NCBI GenBank assembly: GCA_002366645.1
Contig: DFBM01000088.1
Location: 4,312 to 14,151 of the forward strand
Length of the DNA stretch: 9,840 nt
Source of the DNA: Rhodobacterales bacterium UBA3080
GTDB lineage: Bacteria > Pseudomonadota > Alphaproteobacteria > Rhodobacterales > Rhodobacteraceae
Direction of reading: 5' to 3'
In this document: piece by piece, positions 1 to 7,331 of the stretch
How positions within the stretch are numbered: the stretch's first letter is position 1
Layout: each line of letters begins with the position of its first letter
Position numbers and translations under genes: made by a program
Notes under the pieces: model-generated
Told to the model about the DNA's origin: nothing
The model's database searches: none
Seen by the model: only the letters and a program-made list of their open reading frames with translations

Positions 1-75
1 GGTGCCCCCACACGGACTCGAACCGCGGACCTACTGATTACAAATCAGTTGCTCTACCAGCTGAGCTATAGGGGC
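1..75 (-). tRNA. tRNA-Thr (anticodon TGT)
   Basis: The minus strand folds as a complete cloverleaf. The acceptor stem pairs GCCCCTA (75-69) with TGGGGGC (10-4). The D-arm carries the usual AGCTCAGCTGGTAGAGC, and the anticodon arm is ACTGA-TTTGTAA-TCAGT, giving anticodon TGT, which reads threonine ACA codons. The T-arm contains GGTTCGAGTCC. The discriminator base is A at position 3, followed by CC at 2-1, so CCA appears to be genome-encoded with its last A just outside the window. The gene lies 79 bases downstream of the permease on the same strand. A TTGACT hexamer (minus strand, 131-126) resembles a -35 element, but no convincing -10 follows at the right distance. Confidence 0.97.
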
Positions 76-154
76 AACGGGGGCTGAATACCCTTCATTG
101 GGGCGGCTGTGCAAGTGGTATTTTCAGTCAAACCGATTTTTTTCGCAACTACGG

Positions 155-1813
155 TTAGCGGTTAGTCGTGCGTGCCAGAAAGATCACGGGTAGCAGGCCT
201 ACGAGCGTTACAAAAATCGCGGCGGGGGCGGCCTGGCCCAGGTTTTCCAGCGACGCTTCGGAGTAAACCCGCGTCGCCAGTGTATCGAAATTGAAAGGGC
301 GCAGGATCAGGGTTGCCGGTAGCTCTTTCACGCCATCGACGAAAATCAGCATGCCGGCGACCAGAACCGAACCCTTAATCAGCGGAACGTGAATTTCCCG
401 CAAAGTCTGGCCGGTATTTCGCCCAAGCGAGCGCGACGCCATATCCATGGATGGCGTCACCCGCTCCAAGGCGCTGTCGACCGATCCTAGGCCAATGGCA
501 AAGAACCGTACGAAATATGCGAATACCACCGCCGCTGCCGAGCCGGTCAACAGCAAGCCGATATCCCAGCCGAATGTATTCTCGATCAGGTCAGCGAGCG
601 CGTTATCGAAGGCCGCCAGCGGGAACAGAATGCCGATCGCCAGAACCGCACCCGGTGCGGCGTAGCCGATGGAGGTCACGGGCAGCAGGTTGCGTGGCAC
701 GCGGCTGCGGGACTGGCGAGCGCCATAGACCAGAAACAATGCCCCCAGAACCGTCAGCAGCGCCGCAGAGCCCGCGAGCGTCAACGTGTTGAGCGTCGCG
801 CGCCACAGTCCCGTGTCCAGCCAATAGTCCGGATTATCGAAGGCGTGCGAAGCGATCACGGAAAACGGCACCACAAAACCCATCACAAATGGCAGGAAAC
901 AAGCCAGCGTCGCCAGCCATGCCTTTGGGCCACTCAGAACCGTCGGAGACACCGGAACGCGTTTGGACGAAAGGTTGTGATAGCGACGACTGCGACGGCT
1001 GATTTTCTCGAACGCGGCGAGGAACAGGACCAGCGCCAGAATTACGCAGGCAATTTGCGCCGCCCCGCCAGCGTTATAGCCCAGCAACCACGTCGTAAAA
1101 ATACCGGTCGTCAGGGTTTGAACCGCGAAGAAATCGACAGTACCGAAATCGTTCAGGGTTTCCATCATCACAATCGCCATCCCCGCTGCAATCGCGGGGC
1201 GTGCAAGTGGTAAGGCGACGCGTAGGAAGATCGACCACGGGCCGCTGCCAAGCGCACGGGCGACCTCGATCATATTAGCGGATTGCTCGCGAAAGGCTGC
1301 GCGTGCCATCAGGTAGATGTAGGGATACATCGACAGCGACAGCACAAAAATAGCCGCCCACATCGAACGGATCTCGGGGAACCAATAGGCCCGCGCATCC
1401 TCCCAACCGAAAACATCGCGCATTAGCGTCTGCACCGGTCCGGCGTATTCGAGAAAATCGACCAGCGCGTAGGCGCCGATATAGGCTGGCAACGCCAGCG
1501 GCATCAGCAGCGCCCATTCCAGCACCCGCCGCAGCGGAAACCGCGTTGTCACCACCAGCCATGCGGCACCGGTTCCAATCAGGGCTGCCAGAGTACCGAC
1601 GCTAAACATCAAGATAAGCGAGTTTTTCAGGTACCGTGGCAGGGTCGTTTCAACCAGATGCCCCCAGATATTCTCAGTCGGAAAAAACGCGATCCACAGG
1701 ACACTCAGCAGCGGCAGCAACACCAAGGCAGCGATCAGCAACGCGCCAACCGACCAAAGGTCAGGCCTTAGATTAGAGGGAGCTTTGTATATCTGACTAG
1801 TTTTATCAACCAT
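155..1813 (-). CDS. Fe(III) ABC transporter permease, FbpB-like (fused double permease)
   Basis: This 552-residue inner-membrane permease is of the type that moves ferric iron from a periplasmic binding protein into the cytoplasm, driven by a partner ATPase. It has two homologous halves, as in FbpB/AfuB proteins. Each half ends in an EAA-type cytoplasmic loop that docks the ATPase: EVARALGSG...LPLARP at about 183-206 and MASRSLGRN...VPLIKG at about 458-481. Many hydrophobic segments are visible, for example 22-44, 65-90, 101-119, 150-170, 205-220, 254-268, 298-321, 343-364, 385-402 and 420-443. The segments MMETLNDFGTVDFF (216-229) and FVDGVKELPATLILRPFNFD (491-510) are typical of iron permeases. 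The ATG at 1813 is the first start in the frame, but no clear Shine-Dalgarno sequence precedes it. The gene follows ccoS by 33 bases on the same strand. No binding-protein or ATPase gene is next to it, so iron as substrate is inferred from family resemblance; another oxyanion or thiamine-like substrate is less likely. Confidence 0.88.
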   Translation of the reverse strand: MVDKTSQIYKAPSNLRPDLWSVGALLIAALVLLPLLSVLWIAFFPTENIWGHLVETTLPRYLKNSLILMFSVGTLAALIGTGAAWLVVTTRFPLRRVLEWALLMPLALPAYIGAYALVDFLEYAGPVQTLMRDVFGWEDARAYWFPEIRSMWAAIFVLSLSMYPYIYLMARAAFREQSANMIEVARALGSGPWSIFLRVALPLARPAIAAGMAIVMMETLNDFGTVDFFAVQTLTTGIFTTWLLGYNAGGAAQIACVILALVLFLAAFEKISRRSRRYHNLSSKRVPVSPTVLSGPKAWLATLACFLPFVMGFVVPFSVIASHAFDNPDYWLDTGLWRATLNTLTLAGSAALLTVLGALFLVYGARQSRSRVPRNLLPVTSIGYAAPGAVLAIGILFPLAAFDNALADLIENTFGWDIGLLLTGSAAAVVFAYFVRFFAIGLGSVDSALERVTPSMDMASRSLGRNTGQTLREIHVPLIKGSVLVAGMLIFVDGVKELPATLILRPFNFDTLATRVYSEASLENLGQAAPAAIFVTLVGLLPVIFLARTTNR

Positions 1814-1846
1814 AGGGAAACCAATAGGGCGATTCCGGCAGGCTGT

Positions 1847-2011
1847 CTAGGCCTCGTCCTCAGGGCTATCATCGTAACGGTCGGAAAGTATCCGGTTTGC
1901 CTGCCCGTCAGGGTCGTCGTACTGGTTGTTCTTCATCATCCAGAAAAACGCCAGCAAACCGAGACCGCCGAGACCCAGCGAGATCGGAATTAGATAAGCC
2001 AGCACATTCAT
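1847..2011 (-). CDS. ccoS: CcoS, cbb3-type oxidase assembly protein
   Basis: This 54-residue protein begins MNVLAYLIPISLGLGGLGLL. It has one transmembrane helix (about residues 4-26) followed by a short polar tail containing NQYDDPDGQANRILSDRYDD (29-48) and an acidic end. The hydrophobic helix followed by Q-Y-D-D and a later R-I-L is the recognisable CcoS/FixS pattern. The family is required for inserting cofactors (heme and copper) into the catalytic subunit of cbb3 oxidase; its mechanism is not well defined. The ATG overlaps the ccoI stop in an ATGA, which indicates translational coupling and fixes the start. Position as the last gene of ccoGHIS agrees with the call. No terminator is visible in the 33 bases after it. 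Confidence 0.95.
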   Translation of the reverse strand: MNVLAYLIPISLGLGGLGLLAFFWMMKNNQYDDPDGQANRILSDRYDDSPEDEA

Positions 2012-4215
2012 GATTTACGCCCCAGTCGCATTGCATTTAGCGAGACCGTAATCGAACTGCCAGACATTGCCAATGCCGCAATCAAAGGTGTCGCAAATCC
2101 CATCAGTGCGATAGGCACAGCGATCACGTTATAAACCGCGGCGATAATAAAGTTCTCCAGAATTCGCCGTTTGGCAATCCGCGCCAAACGCAGGCTTTTT
2201 ACCACTTCGAACAAGTCGTCGCCTACCAGGATAAGATCCGCCGAAGTCCGGCTCGCGTCAACCGCCGATGCGGGCGACATAGAAACATGTGCGCCAGCCA
2301 ACGCAGCTGCATCGTTCAGGCCGTCCCCGACCATCAAAACCGTGCGGCCTTCCTGCGCCAGTTCTTCAAGCTTCTCGACCTTGCTCGAAGGCGTCGCCTC
2401 GGCCACCCAAACCTCGATTCCCAGCTTATCAGCCAGCGCTTTAACGGGCGCTTTGGCATCACCGGAAAGCAACTGCACCACTGTGCCTTCAGCTTGCAGC
2501 GCGCGGATGGTTTCGGGAATTTCGGGGCGCAGCTTGTCTTCAAACAACAACGCTACCGGTGTGTCGCCGCCTATGCGCAACCAACTGGCGGTTTCCGTCA
2601 CATCGTGACTTTCAACCCCGCACCAGATCGCCCGACCAAGCCGGACTTCCTGTCCGTTGAGGGTCGCACGCGTACCCATACCCGGCTCCTCGATGATATC
2701 CTCCAGAACGGCGGGTGTAAGCCCCTGCTCCGCACCGAATTCCTGTATCGCTTTGGAAAGCGGATGCGCCGAACCTTGTGCCATGGCAATCGCCACAGCC
2801 ATAACATCGGCAGACAATTCCGGACCATTCGTCAACACCGGCTTGCCGGTTGTCAGCGTACCGGTTTTATCAAAGACCACGGTATCAACTTCGGCCAAAC
2901 GCTCCAGCGCGATGCCCTCTTTGAGCAAAACACCATTGTGGAACAGGCGCCCGCTCGCGGCGGTCAACACCGCAGGAACAGCCAGCCCCAGCGCACAGGG
3001 ACATGTAATAATCAGTACGGCCGCCGCGATATTCGTCGCCAGCCGCCAATCACCGCTGTAAAAACCCCAAAACAGGAATGCGAGCGCCGACAGAATATGC
3101 ACAAGTGGCGCGTAAACCTGTGCGGCTTTTTCGGCGAGCGACGTATAACGGTTTTTCGAAGCCTCGGCAGATTCCACCAAGCGGGTAATCTGCTGCAACA
3201 AAGTATCTTCGCCAAGCCCCTCGGCGCGGACAACCAGCGGGCCGGTAAGGTTCAACATTCCGGCAATCACAGAAGCGCCCGGTCCAACGGGTTCGGGCAT
3301 CGTTTCGCCAGTCAGCATCGACGGATCCAACTCACTGCCGCCCTCCGTCACAACGCCGTCAACAGGGACCCGCGCGCCGGGCGCAACGCCGACCAGATCA
3401 CCCTCTCGCAGCGCGTCCATGGGAACAGTCTCGCGGCTACCATCAGCGTTGATCCGTTCTGCACGGTGAACCTCGAGTGCCGCCAACTCCACCGCTGCCG
3501 AGCGCGCAACGACGCGGGTGCGGTGGTCCAGATAACGGCCAAGCAACAGGAAGAACGTTAGCGAAAGCGCCGCATCAAAATAGGCGTGCCGCCCGCTTTC
3601 CATCGTCTCGGCCAGCGAAACCCCGCTCGCCAAAATCAGTGCCAAGGAAATCGGCACGTCCATATTCAACCGCCAGACCCGAAGCGCCGTCCAAGCGTTC
3701 TTGTAAAACGGCATGCCGGCAAACGCCACTGTCGGCAAGGCAATCGCCGCCGAAATCCAGTGCATCATATCGCGCGTTGCATCTTCGGCCCCCGACCAGA
3801 CGGCGACGGACAAAAGCATCACGTTCATCATTGCAAAACCGGATACCGCGACACGCGCCAGCAGATCACGGCCAACCTTGTCGACCATCTCCTGATCCAG
3901 CGCCGCACTGTCGAGTTCTTTCGCCGGATAGCCCCAGCTTGTCAGAAGGTCGATCAAATAGGACTCGATCCCCGGAATATCCTTCACGGTTATCGAAACC
4001 CGCTTCCGCGTCAGGTTAACGCGCGCACCTTCGATTTCAGGCAGCCGGTTTAGACCGGTTTCGACGCCACTTATGCAGGCTGCACAGTGGATCGTTGGCA
4101 AAGAAAGTTCGATACGGCGCGAACGGTCAGACTTCGCCTCGCCTGCGGAACCGATCAGTTCGGAGGGAATCGAAACACATGCCGGACATACGGCAATAGA
4201 TGGGTTCTCAGCCAT
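2008..4215 (-). CDS. ccoI: CcoI (FixI), P1B-type copper-translocating ATPase for cbb3 assembly
   Basis: A 735-residue heavy-metal P-type ATPase that supplies copper used to build the CuB site of the cbb3 oxidase. An N-terminal CPAC (10-13) precedes a heavy-metal-associated domain (about 36-100) with the metal-binding CAAC at 44-47. Membrane helices follow from about 120. Core motifs are all intact: TGE of the actuator domain (302-304), CPC in the ion-transport helix (405-407), the phosphorylation loop DKTGT (449-453), the nucleotide-binding HP (484-485), GDGLND (630-635), and the last-helix motifs YN (695-696) and MSGSS (718-722), as expected for Cu(I) transport. The length fits the CcoI/FixI subfamily. 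The ATG lies inside the end of ccoH (8-base overlap), and the stop overlaps the ccoS start. Its place between ccoH and ccoS separates it from general copper-detoxifying CopA. Nothing is broken. Confidence 0.97.
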   Translation of the reverse strand: MAENPSIAVCPACVSIPSELIGSAGEAKSDRSRRIELSLPTIHCAACISGVETGLNRLPEIEGARVNLTRKRVSITVKDIPGIESYLIDLLTSWGYPAKELDSAALDQEMVDKVGRDLLARVAVSGFAMMNVMLLSVAVWSGAEDATRDMMHWISAAIALPTVAFAGMPFYKNAWTALRVWRLNMDVPISLALILASGVSLAETMESGRHAYFDAALSLTFFLLLGRYLDHRTRVVARSAAVELAALEVHRAERINADGSRETVPMDALREGDLVGVAPGARVPVDGVVTEGGSELDPSMLTGETMPEPVGPGASVIAGMLNLTGPLVVRAEGLGEDTLLQQITRLVESAEASKNRYTSLAEKAAQVYAPLVHILSALAFLFWGFYSGDWRLATNIAAAVLIITCPCALGLAVPAVLTAASGRLFHNGVLLKEGIALERLAEVDTVVFDKTGTLTTGKPVLTNGPELSADVMAVAIAMAQGSAHPLSKAIQEFGAEQGLTPAVLEDIIEEPGMGTRATLNGQEVRLGRAIWCGVESHDVTETASWLRIGGDTPVALLFEDKLRPEIPETIRALQAEGTVVQLLSGDAKAPVKALADKLGIEVWVAEATPSSKVEKLEELAQEGRTVLMVGDGLNDAAALAGAHVSMSPASAVDASRTSADLILVGDDLFEVVKSLRLARIAKRRILENFIIAAVYNVIAVPIALMGFATPLIAALAMSGSSITVSLNAMRLGRKS

Positions 4216-4675
4216 GACCGTCTTTCACAAACAATTCGAGTCGTTGCGAGAACGGCTCGCCTGACTTGGAAACCGCATTCACATAGACGAACCACTTGCC
4301 GTCTGCGAGGTCGATATTAAACCAGTAGCCGATCGCATCCCGCAACAGCACCGGCGTTGTGTCTTCGCGGCCATGTGTCGGGCGGCCAATGCGCACGTCG
4401 ATGGTTTCAGGGAAAACGAATTCGCCGTTGGCAAAAATCGACAGCTTCACAGCGCCACCGACATATTTTACCTCGGGCGCCCAGCCCATTGCCGTCTGCG
4501 CTTGCGCGCGGTCGTCAAAGGTCTGTGACGCAACATAGGAGTTCTTCACTTCCAGCCCCGGAAAGGTCTTCACCGCACTCACCAACAATGTGATGTTCAC
4601 CGCAAAGATGATGCCAAAGGCGCCTATGAAGATCATAAAAACCTTTCGCCCAGTAAGTGGTTTAGCGTCGGTCAT
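4208..4675 (-). CDS. ccoH: CcoH (FixH), cbb3-type oxidase assembly protein
   Basis: This 155-residue protein has a short cytoplasmic N-terminus, one transmembrane helix (about residues 11-35) and a periplasmic domain. Just after the membrane segment comes FPGLEVKNSYVASQTFD (38-54), which matches the family feature of FixH/CcoH proteins. In characterised bacteria CcoH associates with the oxidase or its subassemblies and is needed for its stable assembly. The start is set by an ATGA overlap with the ccoG stop, and the 3' end overlaps the start of ccoI by 8 bases, so the three genes are almost certainly translated from one mRNA. No catalytic motif is visible, as is usual for the family. Confidence 0.95.
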   Translation of the reverse strand: MTDAKPLTGRKVFMIFIGAFGIIFAVNITLLVSAVKTFPGLEVKNSYVASQTFDDRAQAQTAMGWAPEVKYVGGAVKLSIFANGEFVFPETIDVRIGRPTHGREDTTPVLLRDAIGYWFNIDLADGKWFVYVNAVSKSGEPFSQRLELFVKDGHG

Positions 4676-6114
4676 GGTGCTTTCCCATTAAAGATCGTGT
4701 CAACGTAGGCGCGATCGCCGCTGGCCATATCCTCGATCCATAGGCGGACCTCGGTACGATTGCGGCTGGCCGCAGGGTCGTTAGGATCAGAGACAATATA
4801 GACGCGCTGGCTAAATGTATCATCAGCCGGTGCAGATACTATCACACCCTCGACACCTTGCAATTCCACATGGAAATTGCTTTCCAGATCGTCGGAGGTA
4901 ACAGTGATATGGAACGGCCGTGTCTCGCCATGTTTGTTCAGTATTCGCACATCATAGTCATTGCGGATCGAGCCGTCGGACATCGCCACAAACACCGGAT
5001 TACGGATAGGCGAGATGTTCACCTCGATCTCGGGACGAATAAACAGCGCCACCAACAGGGCCAGACCAACAGCCGCCCAAAGCGCTGTATACATGACCGT
5101 GCGCGGTCGGATCAGATGTTTCCACATATTGCGTGGCGGCTCGCCTGCCCGCTCCAACGGTTCGTCATTGGCGGTCAGATAAGCGATCAATCCGGTTGGA
5201 CGACCAACTTTCACCATCATCTCGTCGCACGCATCGATACACAATGCACAGGTGATACATTCGAGTTGCTGGCCATCGCGAATGTCGATCCCCACCGGGC
5301 AAACCGCAACGCAAGCGTTACAGTCAATGCAATCGCCTAAGCTATCGTCATCCTTTGACTTGCTCAACTTGGCACGCGGCTCGCCGCGCCATTCGCGGTA
5401 CGACACCGTCATGGTGTCTTCGTCCATCATCGCGGCCTGAATACGTGGCCAAGGGCACATATATGTGCAGACCTGCTCACGCATGAACCCGCCGAAAAGG
5501 AAGGTCGTGGCGGTAAGCGAGGCGATAAAGGCATAGGCCACAAAAGCCGCCTGCCCTGTGAATAGCTCAACGAACAGCGTTGGCGCGTCGGCAAAATAGA
5601 AAACCCAGGCACCGCCGGTCGAAATAGCGATCAAAAGCCAAACCGTCCACTTGGTTAGGCGCAGACGCACTTTGCGTGCATCCCATTTCTGTCTCAAAAG
5701 GCGAATACGCGCGTTGCGATCCCCCTCGATCCAGCGCTCCACCAAGATGTAGAGATCCACCCAAACCGTCTGTGGGCAGGCATAGCCGCACCAGACACGC
5801 CCAAGCGCCGAGGTGAACAGGAACAACCCCAGACCCGCCATAATCAGCAAGCCGGCGACAAAATAAAACTCGTGTGGCCAGATTTCGATCCAGAACATGA
5901 AGAAACGACGGTTCGCCATGTCGACCAGAACAGCCTGATCGGGCATCTCGGGGCCACGATCCCAGCGAATCCACGGTGTGATATAATAAATGCCGAGCGT
6001 GAAAATCATCAGCCACCACTTAAGCTGGCGAAATTTTCCTTTTACGCGCTTTGGAAAAACCGGCTCGCGGGCGGCATAAAGTTTAGGGGCGTCGTCGGGG
6101 GTTTCAGTGCTCAT
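4672..6114 (-). CDS. ccoG: CcoG (FixG/RdxA-like), membrane iron-sulfur protein for cbb3 assembly
   Basis: A 480-residue membrane ferredoxin-like protein. Hydrophobic segments lie at about 32-48, 82-103, 156-174, 187-209 and 340-359. Two CxxxC pairs sit in or near the membrane part (C109/C113 in CGYACP and C216/C220 in CTYMCP). A bacterial-type double [4Fe-4S] region follows: CIDCNACVAVCP (262-273) and CITCALCIDAC (286-296). The C-terminal part (about 365-475) is a periplasmic Ig-like domain typical of the family. CcoG has been reported as a cupric reductase that provides Cu(I) for CuB assembly, which fits ccoI downstream. The ATG at 6114 is preceded by a good Shine-Dalgarno GGAGG (6124-6120) five bases away. 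It is the first gene after the perfect FNR box, and its stop overlaps ccoH. The RdxA/RdxB names are used for this family in Rhodobacter. Confidence 0.97.
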   Translation of the reverse strand: MSTETPDDAPKLYAAREPVFPKRVKGKFRQLKWWLMIFTLGIYYITPWIRWDRGPEMPDQAVLVDMANRRFFMFWIEIWPHEFYFVAGLLIMAGLGLFLFTSALGRVWCGYACPQTVWVDLYILVERWIEGDRNARIRLLRQKWDARKVRLRLTKWTVWLLIAISTGGAWVFYFADAPTLFVELFTGQAAFVAYAFIASLTATTFLFGGFMREQVCTYMCPWPRIQAAMMDEDTMTVSYREWRGEPRAKLSKSKDDDSLGDCIDCNACVAVCPVGIDIRDGQQLECITCALCIDACDEMMVKVGRPTGLIAYLTANDEPLERAGEPPRNMWKHLIRPRTVMYTALWAAVGLALLVALFIRPEIEVNISPIRNPVFVAMSDGSIRNDYDVRILNKHGETRPFHITVTSDDLESNFHVELQGVEGVIVSAPADDTFSQRVYIVSDPNDPAASRNRTEVRLWIEDMASGDRAYVDTIFNGKAP

Positions 6115-6179
6115 CAGAGCCTCCGATAAATGTCACATTCAATTTTCAGCATGCAAACCACAGGAGCGCTAGACAATCC

Positions 6180-6193
6180 TTGATCTACATCAA
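6180..6193 (-). promoter_or_regulatory. FNR/FnrL-type binding site upstream of ccoGHIS
   Basis: The sequence TTGATCTACATCAA matches the FNR consensus TTGAT-N4-ATCAA at every specified base. Its centre (6186.5) is about 72 bases before the ccoG start. If it acts as a class II activator site at -41.5, transcription would begin near 6145 and leave a leader of about 30 bases. The -10 region predicted by that spacing is weak, which is common at activator-dependent promoters. Because ccoNOQP ends in a terminator just upstream, this site probably gives the assembly operon its own low-oxygen promoter. FixK-like proteins recognise similar sites and cannot be excluded. Confidence 0.9.
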
Positions 6194-6210
6194 GATTTTA
6201 CAGTATAACG

Positions 6211-6240
6211 AAAATGCCTGACCGAGAAACCCGGTCAGGC
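6211..6240 (-). terminator. Rho-independent terminator of ccoNOQP
   Basis: GCCTGACCG (6216-6224) and CGGTCAGGC (6232-6240) form a perfect 9-bp GC-rich stem with a 7-base loop. On the minus strand the hairpin is followed by ATTTTCGTT, a short T-rich tract. It lies 45 bases past the ccoP stop and 22 bases before the FNR box of the next operon. The T-tract is weak, so some read-through into ccoG is possible. Confidence 0.82.
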
Positions 6241-6285
6241 CAGTTGGCGTCTTAAACCAGACGCAAGGGGAGTATCGGGTGGAGG

Positions 6286-7158
6286 CTATTCGCCTCCGCC
6301 CAATTCATGAACATATACCGCAACCTGACGAAGCTGACTTTCAGTCAAGCGACCCTCGGCGGACCATGCTGGCATAACGCCGCCACGGCTGTTCGTAATA
6401 GTATCAGTGACTGCTGCCAGATCACCGCCGTATAGCCAAATCGCATCTGCAAGGTTCGGTGCACCGACTTCGCGGTCTCCCATACCCTGCTCGCCGTGAC
6501 AGGCTGCACAGTTATCTTCAAAGACGACCGCACCCTCGGCAACCAAAGCTGCATCCGTGGATTGGCCTGACAGGGAAAGAACGAACTGCGCGGCTTGTGC
6601 AATCTCGTCTTCCGACAGGTAATCATCACCGAATACAGGCATGTCGGACAAACGGGTGTCGTCATCCTCGTCGGCACGGATACCGTGGCTGATTGTGGCG
6701 TAGACGGTTTCAATGTCGCCGCCCCAGATCCAGTCATCGTCCAACAGGTTCGGATACCCGACAGCGCCTGCAGCACCAGCGCCGTGGCACTGGATACAGA
6801 AGGTCCGGAACACCGCACCACCACCGGAGATGGCGTAGTTGCCAACCTCGGCGTCGTCCGCGATTGCAGCCAGATCAAGGCTTACGATCTTGGCGTCCAG
6901 AGGGGCATTTTCAACGTTTACCGCATCGATGTCCGCCTGCACTTCAGCGCGCGAGGAGTACCCAAGCAAGCCGGGTGTCGCGCCTTTAATCATAGGCCAT
7001 GCCGGGTACAGGATCACATAGATGATGCCCCAGATGATTGTCAGGTAGAAGGTCCATAGCCACCAACGCGGCATAGGTGTGTCAAGTTCGGTAATCCCAT
7101 CCCACTCGTGACCGGTGGTTTCGACAACCTTGGTTGTATTTTCAGGTTTCCTAGCCAT
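6286..7158 (-). CDS. ccoP: CcoP (FixP), diheme cytochrome c subunit of cbb3 oxidase
   Basis: A 290-residue subunit that passes electrons from soluble or membrane cytochrome c toward the catalytic subunit. An N-terminal cytoplasmic stretch is followed by one membrane helix (about 33-52) and two periplasmic cytochrome c domains. Heme-binding sites are CIQCH (121-125) and CAACH (217-221). Likely axial methionines are M173 (SDMPVFG) and M262 (VMPAW), with a conserved NLLDDDWIWGG segment (137-147) in the first domain and its shorter counterpart NLADAIWLYGG (235-245) in the second. Length and layout are normal for CcoP. The gene starts only 3 bases after the ccoQ stop, with GAGGA (7170-7166) as ribosome-binding site 7 bases before the ATG. 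A terminator follows it. The covalent hemes require the Ccm system, which is not encoded here. Confidence 0.97.
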   Translation of the reverse strand: MARKPENTTKVVETTGHEWDGITELDTPMPRWWLWTFYLTIIWGIIYVILYPAWPMIKGATPGLLGYSSRAEVQADIDAVNVENAPLDAKIVSLDLAAIADDAEVGNYAISGGGAVFRTFCIQCHGAGAAGAVGYPNLLDDDWIWGGDIETVYATISHGIRADEDDDTRLSDMPVFGDDYLSEDEIAQAAQFVLSLSGQSTDAALVAEGAVVFEDNCAACHGEQGMGDREVGAPNLADAIWLYGGDLAAVTDTITNSRGGVMPAWSAEGRLTESQLRQVAVYVHELGGGE

Positions 7159-7161
7159 CTC

Positions 7162-7320
7162 TTAATCCTCGAGCTTTTCGTTACGGAAAGGGATATTTGC
7201 AATATCCTTGTGCAGTGCGCGGGATCCGGGCCGCCAGGCCCAGAGAACCACACCCAGAAAGATCACGAACAACAGAAGCAAGGCCCAGCTGTCAGCCATA
7301 GTCCGAAGAAAATCATACAT
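7162..7320 (-). CDS. ccoQ: CcoQ (FixQ), small membrane subunit of cbb3 oxidase
   Basis: This 52-residue protein begins MYDFLRTMADSWALLLLFVI. It has one transmembrane helix (about residues 11-29) followed by WRPGSRALHKDIANIPFRNE (29-48), where the W-R-P-G-S and I-P-F-R motifs are typical of CcoQ. CcoQ stabilises the oxidase and the CcoP association and has been linked in Rhodobacter to oxygen-dependent signalling from the oxidase. A GGAGAG sequence five to six bases before the ATG supports the start. It sits 11 bases after ccoO and 3 before ccoP, in the standard position within ccoNOQP. Confidence 0.95.
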   Translation of the reverse strand: MYDFLRTMADSWALLLLFVIFLGVVLWAWRPGSRALHKDIANIPFRNEKLED

Positions 7321-7331
7321 AATACTCTCCT

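Noticed and set aside
1..75. tRNA 3' end as an integration (att) site
   Set aside because: The tRNA 3' end coincides with the window edge, and no integrase or duplicated tRNA fragment is seen inside the window.
131..156. Inverted repeat AACCG...CGGTT after the permease stop, with a run of seven T
   Set aside because: The stem has only 5 bp and a 16-base loop, and the T run lies inside the loop, so it does not form a credible terminator.
1814..1846. Terminator or promoter between ccoS and the permease
   Set aside because: The 33 bases contain no stable stem with a T-tract and no recognisable promoter or Fur-like palindrome.
2287..3561. A 424-codon open frame on the plus strand
   Set aside because: It lies entirely antisense to ccoI, whose P-type ATPase motifs are complete. 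The translation resembles no family I know and is rich in the Arg/His/Gln typical of reverse-strand shadows.
3477..4053. Two overlapping plus-strand open frames (180 and 155 codons) opposite ccoI
   Set aside because: Low-complexity, Arg/Pro/Ser-rich translations antisense to a well-conserved gene indicate shadow frames.
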